A stretch of 6,746 nt of DNA from Croceibacterium_A sp964439725 (GTDB lineage Bacteria; Pseudomonadota; Alphaproteobacteria; Sphingomonadales; Sphingomonadaceae): positions 1 to 6,746 of the forward strand of contig CAYTPY010000101.1 of NCBI GenBank assembly GCA_964439725.1, read 5' to 3'. Each line of letters opens with the position of its first letter. Position 1 is the stretch's first letter. The position numbers and the translations under genes were made by a program. The notes under the pieces were generated by a model. That model did not search any database. It had not been told where the DNA came from and saw only the letters and a list, made by a program, of their open reading frames with translations. This document shows, piece after piece, positions 1 to 5,705 of the stretch.

Positions 1-55
1 GACTCAAAATCGATTGTCGAAAGACGTGCCCGTTCGAGTCGGGCCAGGGGCACCA
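1..55 (+). tRNA. tRNA-Leu (anticodon CAA), 3' part only
   Basis: The window opens inside the anticodon arm. The seven-base loop CTCAAAA at 3-9 gives anticodon CAA at 5-7. It is followed by the 3' anticodon strand TCGAT (10-14) and a long class II variable arm with stem GTC/GAC around GAAA (16-25). The T arm is GCCCG-TTCGAGT-CGGGC (28-44), then acceptor strand CAGGGGC (45-51), discriminator A52 and encoded CCA (53-55). The long variable arm, CAA anticodon and discriminator A agree with leucine tRNA reading UUG. The 5' half (acceptor strand, D arm and most of the 5' anticodon strand) lies outside the window, so acceptor pairing cannot be checked. Confidence 0.93.
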
Positions 56-352
56 GTTCTTGTGGACCATCCAGGGAGCTCCATAGCTCGCTAGGTTGCG
101 CCTGGCTCGGACGGGCTGCGACCTCATCGCATTAGGCCACGTCGCCGGCTGGTCTGGCTATCGTCGCGCGAGCAGTAGTGACTCGGCAGTGCAAGCTTAG
201 TGCATTAATCAGTTGGCCGTCATTGGCCGGTGCCGGCCCGCTCTTCCCGAAGAACGCGGAAAAGAGCCTCTTAAGCCAAGTCGCATTGCGGAACGCGGCC
301 TGCGTTAAGTCTTTCAGGAAGAGTCCCTTCCTAGACGATGGAGCGTTCGGCC
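56..352. other. Intergenic stretch after the tRNA, no gene seen
   Basis: Short open frames here look like chance and none has a convincing ribosome site. Two small inverted repeats are visible: GAGCT-CCAT-AGCTC at 76-89, which could fold as a weak hairpin 20 bases after the tRNA but has no T run, and GGCCGG-TG-CCGGCC at 225-238. No clear -35/-10 pair for the lipoprotein gene could be fixed. The space may hold the tRNA terminator and the promoter of the following operon, but neither can be pinned down by eye. Confidence 0.5.
340..343 (+). promoter_or_regulatory. Ribosome binding site that decides the lipoprotein start
   Basis: GGAG at 340-343 stands 9 bases before ATG 353. An in-frame ATG five codons earlier (338) overlaps this site and has no purine-rich stretch at a suitable distance, since AGGAAG at 316-321 is 16 bases away. 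The start at 353 also gives a standard lipoprotein signal beginning MKK. Confidence 0.6.
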
Positions 353-742
353 ATGAAGAAGATCGCTGTTGGTTTGGCCGCCACGTTGGCGCTGAGTGCT
401 TGCATGACCAACTCGGCTCAGAACACCGAAGGCGAAACGAGGCTGGCCCGCCTGATTGAAGGCCGCATCGCCGGAGAGCCGATGCGCTGCCTCAACGGCG
501 TGCGCAGCGACCGGGTCCAAGTGATCGATGGCGTCGGCTTGGTCTATGATGCCGGCGATACGATCTATGTTGCGCAAGCGGCCGATCCGCGAGAGCTGCG
601 ACGGACCGACGCGTTGGTGCTGGATCGGCTTTCCACCGGCCGCTTGTGCACCGATGACGTAAGGTTCACCATCGATCGCAATCAGGGCAATGTCACGGGA
701 CCGGTCTTCTTATCCGATTTCGTGCCGTACAGGCGGCCCTGA
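353..742 (+). CDS. Small lipoprotein, resembles the DUF6491 group
   Basis: Predicted 129-residue envelope lipoprotein of unknown function. Residues 1-17 form a lipoprotein signal: MKK, a hydrophobic stretch, then lipobox LSAC with Cys17 as the lipidated residue, so the mature chain is about 113 residues. Two further cysteines (46 and 99) could form a disulfide in the periplasm. The order of a conserved-looking EGRIAGEP segment, a Cys, an IDG...YD segment, a second Cys and a terminal FVPY recalls the DUF6491 lipoproteins common in sphingomonads; that assignment is from memory of the family pattern, not a search. The stop is followed after 7 bases by the GTG proposed for ndh, so the two genes are probably co-transcribed and translationally coupled. 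There is no evidence that the protein works with the dehydrogenase beyond this linkage. Confidence 0.8.
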   Translation: MKKIAVGLAATLALSACMTNSAQNTEGETRLARLIEGRIAGEPMRCLNGVRSDRVQVIDGVGLVYDAGDTIYVAQAADPRELRRTDALVLDRLSTGRLCTDDVRFTIDRNQGNVTGPVFLSDFVPYRRP

Positions 743-749
743 AAAGGAC

Positions 750-2129
750 GTGAGCAGCCGCAAACTCGATCGTGCGACGGACGGGGGCGCCGACCTCACG
801 CCATCGGCCGTCGACGACCGTCCACACGTCGTCATCCTTGGCGCGGGGTTCGGCGGGCTCGCTTGCGCGCAGGTGCTTGGCGGCCGAGCGGTCCGCGTGA
901 CGATCATCGATCGTCACAACTACCACTTGTTCGTGCCGCTGCTGTACCAGGTCGCGACCGCCGCTCTGTCACCTGCCGACATCGCTGAGCCTGTGCGCAA
1001 GGTACTGCGGCGGCACCGTAATATCGATGTGGTCATGGGTGAAGTGACCGGGATCGACACGGATGCCCGCTGCGTCCGGCTGGCTTCGGGCTACATTCCG
1101 TACGACCGGCTCGTGATCGCCACCGGCTCGGAGTACAATTACTTCGGCAATGACCGGTGGAAGGCCTTCGCACCGGGTCTCAAGACGATAGCCGACGCAC
1201 GCAAGATCCGCGCGCGGGTGCTGCGAGGGTTCGAACTGGCGGAGATCAGCAAGGACGCCGTCGAGCAGCGCATGCTCACCACCTCGATCGTTGTCGGCGG
1301 AGGCCCGACGGGTGTGGAGATGGCAGGCGCTATCGCCGAGTTGGCGCGCTGGAGCCTGCGCCGGGACTTCCGCAATATCGACCCTACATGCGCCACCACG
1401 ATGCTGGTCGAAGCGGGAGAGCGCATACTTGCGCCATTTCCGGAGGATCTTGCCACTTACGCGTCTCGCCGGCTCGAGAAGATGGGAGTGACGGTCCGGA
1501 CAGGTCAGCCGGTGGAGGACATTCAAGAGTCCGCCTTGACCATCGGCGGCGAAGTCGTGCGAGCGCGAACGATCGTCTGGGCCGCCGGGGTGCGGGCTTC
1601 GCCGGCCGCGCAGTGGCTTGGCATCGAAGCCGATCGGCTCGGCCGCATTCCCGTGAGAGGGGATTTGTCAGTACAGGGTTGCACAAACGTCTTTGCCATC
1701 GGCGATGTTGCCGCCGCGATGGATGAGCAGGGGCGGCCGCTTCCAGGCCTTGCCCAGGTGGCAAAGCAGCAGGGCCATCATCTCGGCCGAAGCCTTGCCG
1801 CGCAGCTGGAGAGCGCGTCTCCTGTGCCGCAGTTCCATTTCCGCAATCGCGGCAATACCGCAGTGATCGGGCGGAGCGCAGCCATCTTCGACTTTGGCAC
1901 GCGGCAGTTGAAAGGCTGGTTCGCCTGGATCCTCTGGGCCATCGTCCATGTCTATCTGCTCGTCGGGTTCGAGAAGCGGCTGATGGTCAGCTTCCAGTGG
2001 TTCTGGCGTTGGCTGACATACCAGCGCGGGGTCCGACTAATCACTGACGATGCCGACCCTCCTGCGGAGCGGCAAAACACGCCAGCGGCAGTAGGAAAGT
2101 CGCCTCGCGCTCAGGCTTCGAAGCCGTAA
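750..2129 (+). CDS. ndh: Type II NADH dehydrogenase (NDH-2), NADH:quinone oxidoreductase
   Basis: A 459-residue flavoprotein that passes electrons from NADH to membrane quinone without pumping protons; it acts on the cytoplasmic face of the inner membrane. With the GTG 750 start, the FAD-binding GAGFGG lies at 31-36, the NADH-binding GGGPTGVEMAG at 183-193, the second FAD motif AIGDVA at 316-321, and the quinone-site AKQQG at 338-342. Residues 385-430 are rich in Trp, Phe, Leu and Val and fit the C-terminal membrane-anchoring part; the last 30 residues are a polar tail. The start is uncertain. GTG 750 has AAGGA only 1 base away but leaves a tidy 7-base gap after the upstream stop. ATG 690 would add 20 residues and overlap the lipoprotein gene by 53 bases, and those residues look like out-of-frame sequence. 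NDH-2 identity is firm; carotenoid or other FAD reductases are unlikely given the domain order and the C-terminal segment. Confidence 0.95.
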   Translation: MSSRKLDRATDGGADLTPSAVDDRPHVVILGAGFGGLACAQVLGGRAVRVTIIDRHNYHLFVPLLYQVATAALSPADIAEPVRKVLRRHRNIDVVMGEVTGIDTDARCVRLASGYIPYDRLVIATGSEYNYFGNDRWKAFAPGLKTIADARKIRARVLRGFELAEISKDAVEQRMLTTSIVVGGGPTGVEMAGAIAELARWSLRRDFRNIDPTCATTMLVEAGERILAPFPEDLATYASRRLEKMGVTVRTGQPVEDIQESALTIGGEVVRARTIVWAAGVRASPAAQWLGIEADRLGRIPVRGDLSVQGCTNVFAIGDVAAAMDEQGRPLPGLAQVAKQQGHHLGRSLAAQLESASPVPQFHFRNRGNTAVIGRSAAIFDFGTRQLKGWFAWILWAIVHVYLLVGFEKRLMVSFQWFWRWLTYQRGVRLITDDADPPAERQNTPAAVGKSPRAQASKP

Positions 2130-2135
2130 GCCTGA
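2111..2135 (+). terminator. Inverted repeat across the ndh stop codon, possible terminator
   Basis: TCAGGCTT (2111-2118) and AAGCCTGA (2128-2135) are exact reverse complements with a 9-base loop, and the right arm includes part of the TAA stop. Inside lies a second, mutually exclusive perfect palindrome, GGCTTCGAAGCC (2114-2125). No T run follows, so this is not a standard intrinsic terminator; it could instead be a 3'-end stabilising hairpin. Confidence 0.35.
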
Positions 2136-2551
2136 AGACGGAAACGATCAGCGGTCGCTATAGGGCCAGCGACCTCAGTGCGCCCGTCGGGCCAGAACCA
2201 TCCACCCAATGCTGGCGGCTGCGGCGGCCACGACCGCGAGACCCCGCCCGCGAGCAGCGCACCGACTCCCAAATAAGGCCGAGCTGACGGAGCTGCCCGT
2301 ATATCAGCCGGGCCTGCAAACCGGCCGGTAGTTCGCTTTCTTCGTCACGGACTTGGTTGGAGCATGATTTGCCAAGCCGCCGGAGTCATGGAGACGGCGG
2401 TACAAGGCGAAGCCGCTCAATCGCCATGACTTGGGTTGAGTCGCTGCCTGAAGTGACCGAAAGGTGGAGGTCTGCTTCCTTTCTTACTTCAAGTTATGGA
2501 ACGCAAAGCGAAACAGCGTCAGCTTGGAGCTTCTGTCGCCGGAGAGCTTTC
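2130..2551. other. 422-base stretch without an intact gene
   Basis: Between ndh and the response regulator no intact gene is supported. The left half holds a possible broken minus-strand reading frame (2175-2340, listed separately). The right half is open in the response-regulator frame back to ATG 2357, but the added 65 residues are Ser/Arg-rich without domain character, so it is more likely leader. A 19-codon frame from ATG 2496 ends in TGA 2553-2555, overlapping the GTG start of the regulator. No clear promoter could be assigned. Confidence 0.5.
2175..2340 (-). pseudogene. Possible frameshifted remnant of a membrane protein gene
   Basis: Read on the minus strand, 2334-2278 gives ELPAGLQARLIYGQLRQLG, which has the look of real amphipathic protein. 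In another frame, 2243-2178 gives GLAVVAAAAASIGWMVLARR plus two residues before TGA (2177-2175), a credible transmembrane helix with a positive end. The third minus frame between them reads VGALLAGG (2266-2243). The pieces would join by one or two small indels into a short helix followed by a membrane span. No start codon with a ribosome site is evident. This may be a decayed gene end or simply chance in GC-rich DNA; the original function is not recognised. Confidence 0.25.
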
Positions 2552-2947
2552 GTGAGGCCTGACCTGAGGTTATACAACCGACGCATCCTGATCGTTGAAG
2601 ACGATTACTTGCAGGCATTCGCTCTGCGCAATGAGCTCACAGACAGGGGAGCAGAGGTCATAGGGCCACTGGGGTCGCTCGACCTTGCGCTGCAGCAGAC
2701 CAAGCTGGAGCAACACATCGATGCGGCCGTGGTCGACGTGAGTCTCGGCGGAGAGCCCGCTTTCTCGCTCGTCGACGAGCTGGTGCAACGCGATATTCCG
2801 CTCATGTTTTCGACCGGCTGCGGTGCGGACGTTCTCCCGTACCGCCACCAGCACATCCATCGATGCGAGAAGCCAATGTCCGCGCATAGCCTTGCGGAAG
2901 CTCTGAGAGACTTGTTGGCGGACCCGGCTGGCACGTCACAGTCGTAG
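2552..2947 (+). CDS. Single-domain CheY-like response regulator
   Basis: A 131-residue cytoplasmic receiver protein without an output domain. From GTG 2552 the receiver runs from about residue 11 to 122: RILIVEDD with acidic pair Glu16/Asp17, phospho-acceptor Asp62 in VVDVSL, the conserved Thr88 in FSTG, and Lys107 in EKP. All residues needed for phosphorylation are present. Such single-domain regulators are common in alphaproteobacteria, often beside HWE-type histidine kinases, and act by phosphotransfer or by binding a partner. No kinase gene lies in the window, so it is an orphan here. GTG 2552 is chosen because GGAG at 2541-2544 stands 7 bases upstream and it leaves only ten residues before the first strand. 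ATG 2357 would add 65 residues with no domain character. The gene lies 219 bases before the receptor, with no sign of a shared operon. Confidence 0.85.
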   Translation: MRPDLRLYNRRILIVEDDYLQAFALRNELTDRGAEVIGPLGSLDLALQQTKLEQHIDAAVVDVSLGGEPAFSLVDELVQRDIPLMFSTGCGADVLPYRHQHIHRCEKPMSAHSLAEALRDLLADPAGTSQS

Positions 2948-3004
2948 TTCGCCGCCGCAGATCACGGACGCCCCCACCGACTTCGATGCGGTGCACATTC
3001 TCTG

Positions 3005-3018
3005 GAGGAGCCTTCCTC
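3005..3018 (+). other. Small stem-loop after the response regulator
   Basis: GAGGA (3005-3009) and TCCTC (3014-3018) can pair around a four-base loop, 57 bases after the regulator stop. It has no T run and only five pairs, so a role in termination is weakly supported. Confidence 0.2.
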
Positions 3019-3076
3019 AGGCGCGCCAGCGACAAGGTCCTTCGAACTGACCGAGATCGCGCAAAGGCACTTGTTT

Positions 3077-3089
3077 TTGACTTTATCAA
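3077..3089. promoter_or_regulatory. Palindrome-like element TTGACTTTATCAA before the receptor gene
   Basis: TTTGA and TCAAA (3076-3080 and 3086-3090) form an inverted repeat around five bases, 77 bases before the receptor ATG. It shares ten of thirteen positions with the better palindrome at 5654-5666 in front of the downstream secreted-protein gene. TTGACT also matches a sigma-70 -35 box, but no matching -10 was found at normal distance. An operator for a dimeric repressor or activator is a reasonable inference; the regulator is not in the window. Confidence 0.4.
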
Positions 3090-3166
3090 ACGTATCCTCC
3101 CGCAGTCGGTCAGGCCGGCGGCTTAGCTACTGCAACAAGGTGGCGAGCAACGAAGGGAGAGAGACT

Positions 3167-5596
3167 ATGAGGGTGAATCCCGGTGCAGCTCGCCGTGCGT
3201 GTTTTCTTGCCGGGGTGGCAGCCAGTGTGCTCGCGCCGACAGTTGCCGCGCAAGAAACGTCTTCGGCTGAGCGGGGCGGTTCCGACGCCTTCGGGCAGGC
3301 GATCATCGTTACGGCCGAACGACGCGAAACCAACCTTCAGGACACGCCGATCTCCATTGTCGCGGTCACCGAAGAAACGATCGCCGCAAAGGGGATCGAG
3401 GATCTCGCTGATCTCGGTACCTTCACCCCCAATCTGAACATCACCCCGTCGCGCGGAAACGGCAGCGCCATTCCCAGCTTCTCGATCCGCGGCATTTCTG
3501 GCGGGGGCGGTGCCACCAGCGAACGTGGCGTTGGTCTCTATATCGACGGCATCTACGTTCCTCGCACCAGCGGCTCCGTGCTGCGGGTCCTCGATATCGA
3601 CCGTATCGAAGTGCTGCGCGGCCCCCAGGGTACGCTGTTCGGGCGTAACTCGACCGGCGGCGCGATCCGCATCTTCACCCGTCAGCCGGAACTCGACGAC
3701 TTCAACGGCTATGCCCGCGTCACCGCCGGTAACTTGGGGCGATTGGATGTCGTTGGCGCCGTTAATGTGCCGCTGAGCCAAACCGCGGCGCTGCGGGTGC
3801 AGGGGGCGCGGCTGCATGAGGGTGGGTTTGTCGAGCGCGGCACGCAGAAGCTGGGCGGTTCCACGGACTACATCGCCCGCGCGAACTTGCGCCTCCAGCC
3901 AACCGACCGCTTCGAAGCGACCGTGGGTTTTCTCTACAGCGACTCCAAAGCGTCCGGAACACCACTCGTCTTCACCGAATTCGATATGCGTCCGGGCATC
4001 GAAGGCGTAATCCAGGGCAACTTCGGCGACTGGCTCAACGACGCGTTCAAGGCCGCCGGCCAAGCGCCGCTGGCCCCGTACAACGATCCGCGCATCGTGA
4101 TCGACGATTACACCGCCCCCAGCGTCTGCCTCCTCGATGATTTCAATCCCGACTTCGACGCCGCCTGCGAGCAGTTCGATCACAACCGCTACTGGCAATC
4201 GGACTTGCGCATGTCTTACGAGCTGACCGACAGGCTCACGCTCTCCTCGGTGAGCGGACTGGCCAAGTTGGACCACAAGGCTTCGGTCGATTATCAACTG
4301 CTCGGTACCGAAGACCGCAAGACCGACGTCAAGTCGACGGTGTTCTACCAAGAGCTCCAACTCAATGCGGAGCTGTTCGACGGAGCGCTCGATCTGGTCA
4401 GCGGGCTCAACTACTTCCACGAGAAGTCGACCGGTCCGGGCCTGACCATCAATCGGCGCGGCACCAGCGCCTTTCCGAGTGACGCCAACGGTGACGGCGA
4501 TGCGGGCCTGTTCCGGCTCAACGACACCTTCACCAAGCAGATCTCGGATTCCTATGGCGCGTTCCTCAGCGGCACGTGGCACGTCACCGAGCGGTTCAAC
4601 GTGACCGGCGGCTTGCGGTTCGCGTATGACAAGAAGGATTACGAACAGACCGAGCACGCATCCGCCAACTTCGTGCCTGCTCCCGGTACGGCGTCCACTT
4701 TCGTGGAGAGCGACGACAGCTGGAAGCAGGTCGATTACCGCGGCACGATCGATTACCACCTGACCGACGACATCATGGCCTACGCCACAGTTTCGAAAGC
4801 CTACAAGGCGGGCCAGTACAGCCACTCGATCATCGACCGTATTCCAGGGCCCGACCAGAGCGGCGATTTCATTCGCACGATCCCGCCCGAAAAGGTGAAG
4901 AACTACGAAGCCGGGTTGCGCATCACGGCTTTCGATGGCCGCCTGCGGTTTAATCCGACCGCGTTCTACATGCAGTGGACGAACCGCCAAGCAGCGACCC
5001 AAGTGACTTGCCCAACCAGCCCGAGCTGCCCGTTGGGCTTCGAGATCCGCGTCATCAATACTGGCGATGTCGATCTCTACGGCGGCGAGCTCGACATGCA
5101 GATCGCTCTCACCGACAACTTCTATATCGACGGGGCGGGAGCGATCATCCGCTACGATCTGGCGGACGAGGCCGCGAACGGTGGGCCCAATCTCTACCCC
5201 AGCGTTCCCGAGCTGGCCTTCAACGTGGGTGCCAACTACCGCCTCGAAGCGGCGGTGGGCGAGTTCACTTTCAACCTCAGCTATGCGCACACGGGTGAAC
5301 AGGCCACCCATCCTTCACAGGTCGGCGACTCCGCCTACACTCTGCCCGCGATCGACCTGGTCAACGCGCGCCTTCAGTTCGAACCGGCCGATCTTCCGCT
5401 TACCGTGACGCTGTTCGCCAACAACCTGCTGAACAACACTTACGCCACCTTCGGACAACGGTTTGGTGGAGGCTATTGGGATCAGGGTGGACCGCCCAAC
5501 CGGCTTCATCCGCTGGCGCTTCCTCCCCGCTCAGCACTCGCCGAAGTGCGCGGACGCCCGCGCCATGTAGGCCTGTCATTACAGTACGATTTCTGA
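3167..5596 (+). CDS. TonB-dependent outer membrane receptor
   Basis: An 809-residue outer membrane receptor that would import a ligand using energy passed by TonB-ExbB-ExbD. Start ATG 3167 is set by GGGAG (3155-3159), 7 bases upstream; an open frame reaching further 5' has only TTG starts. Residues 1-28 are a signal peptide with likely cleavage after TVAA. A TonB-box-like IIVTA is at 46-50 and the plug covers about 57-172, including SIRGI and RGPQGTLFGRNSTGG (151-165). The rest is a 22-strand-type barrel ending in the typical terminal Phe (LSLQYDF). Loop regions carry Cys pairs 321/334 and 615/621 and an EF-hand-like DANGDGD (439-445). Length and motifs fit the large sphingomonad receptor group. 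There is no SusD partner and no FecI/FecR pair in the window. The ligand (siderophore, sugar, aromatic, steroid or metal complex) cannot be told from sequence by eye. Confidence 0.95.
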   Translation: MRVNPGAARRACFLAGVAASVLAPTVAAQETSSAERGGSDAFGQAIIVTAERRETNLQDTPISIVAVTEETIAAKGIEDLADLGTFTPNLNITPSRGNGSAIPSFSIRGISGGGGATSERGVGLYIDGIYVPRTSGSVLRVLDIDRIEVLRGPQGTLFGRNSTGGAIRIFTRQPELDDFNGYARVTAGNLGRLDVVGAVNVPLSQTAALRVQGARLHEGGFVERGTQKLGGSTDYIARANLRLQPTDRFEATVGFLYSDSKASGTPLVFTEFDMRPGIEGVIQGNFGDWLNDAFKAAGQAPLAPYNDPRIVIDDYTAPSVCLLDDFNPDFDAACEQFDHNRYWQSDLRMSYELTDRLTLSSVSGLAKLDHKASVDYQLLGTEDRKTDVKSTVFYQELQLNAELFDGALDLVSGLNYFHEKSTGPGLTINRRGTSAFPSDANGDGDAGLFRLNDTFTKQISDSYGAFLSGTWHVTERFNVTGGLRFAYDKKDYEQTEHASANFVPAPGTASTFVESDDSWKQVDYRGTIDYHLTDDIMAYATVSKAYKAGQYSHSIIDRIPGPDQSGDFIRTIPPEKVKNYEAGLRITAFDGRLRFNPTAFYMQWTNRQAATQVTCPTSPSCPLGFEIRVINTGDVDLYGGELDMQIALTDNFYIDGAGAIIRYDLADEAANGGPNLYPSVPELAFNVGANYRLEAAVGEFTFNLSYAHTGEQATHPSQVGDSAYTLPAIDLVNARLQFEPADLPLTVTLFANNLLNNTYATFGQRFGGGYWDQGGPPNRLHPLALPPRSALAEVRGRPRHVGLSLQYDF

Positions 5597-5603
5597 TTCC
5601 TGC

Positions 5604-5639
5604 GAGCCGTGGTAGCTTCCGGACGCGGAGGAACGGCTC
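5604..5639 (+). terminator. Strong hairpin just after the receptor stop codon
   Basis: Outer arms GAGCCGT (5604-5610) and ACGGCTC (5633-5639) are exact complements. Inside, CTTCCG (5616-5621) pairs with CGGAGG (5626-5631) with one G-U pair around a GACG loop; a five-base bulge and a single base separate the two stems. The hairpin begins 7 bases after the stop. No T run follows, so it may be a processing or 3'-protection structure, or only a partial terminator between receptor and downstream genes. Confidence 0.45.
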
Positions 5640-5653
5640 CGCCGGCTCCATTG

Positions 5654-5666
5654 TTGACTAAGTCAA
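5654..5666. promoter_or_regulatory. Palindrome TTGACTAAGTCAA before the secreted-protein gene
   Basis: TTGAC (5654-5658) and GTCAA (5662-5666) form a perfect inverted repeat around TAA, 39 bases before the GTG start at 5706. The left half is also a consensus-like -35 box (TTGACT); the best -10 candidate, GATACT at 5679-5684, sits at a long 19-base spacing. An operator overlapping the -35 box would fit a repressor. The element resembles the one at 3077-3089 before the receptor. Confidence 0.45.
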
Positions 5667-5691
5667 AAATGTGGGCAGGATACTAGAAGTT

Positions 5692-5698
5692 AAGGGAG
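5692..5698 (+). promoter_or_regulatory. Ribosome binding site for the GTG start at 5706
   Basis: AAGGGAG at 5692-5698 stands 7 bases before GTG 5706. A second in-frame GTG at 5712 is also possible but is spaced 13 bases away, so 5706 is preferred. Confidence 0.7.
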
Positions 5699-5705
5699 TG
5701 GATCT

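Noticed and set aside
291..306. EcfG-type promoter before the lipoprotein gene
   Set aside because: GGAAC and CGTT are present but only 8 bases apart, far from the needed 16-17.
1..352. tRNA-Leu as the attachment site of an integrated element
   Set aside because: No integrase gene and no repeat of the tRNA 3' end was found downstream in the window, so there is no support for a mobile element here.
690..749. ATG 690 as start of ndh, adding 20 residues
   Set aside because: It would overlap the lipoprotein gene by 53 bases, has AGGG only 2 bases before it, and the added residues look like out-of-frame sequence. It cannot be wholly excluded because GTG 750 also has a poorly spaced ribosome site.
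2357..2551. N-terminal extension of the response regulator from ATG 2357
   Set aside because: The extra 65 residues have no domain character, and GTG 2552 has a well-placed GGAG site directly before the receiver domain.
3071..3166. TTG 3071 as start of the receptor
   Set aside because: It would place 32 polar residues before a clear signal peptide; ATG 3167 has a strong ribosome site and starts the signal correctly.
3110..5311. A 733-codon open frame on the minus strand opposite the TonB receptor
   Set aside because: It lies antisense to a clear receptor gene with all family motifs; its translation is rich in Val, Arg, Ala and Glu, as expected from the mirror of GC-rich coding DNA, and shows no domain.
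5630..5655. EcfG-type general stress promoter (GGAAC-N16/17-CGTT) before the secreted-protein gene
   Set aside because: GGAAC at 5630-5634 is followed after 17 bases by TGTT, not CGTT, and the GGAAC lies inside the hairpin after the receptor. The match is too weak.
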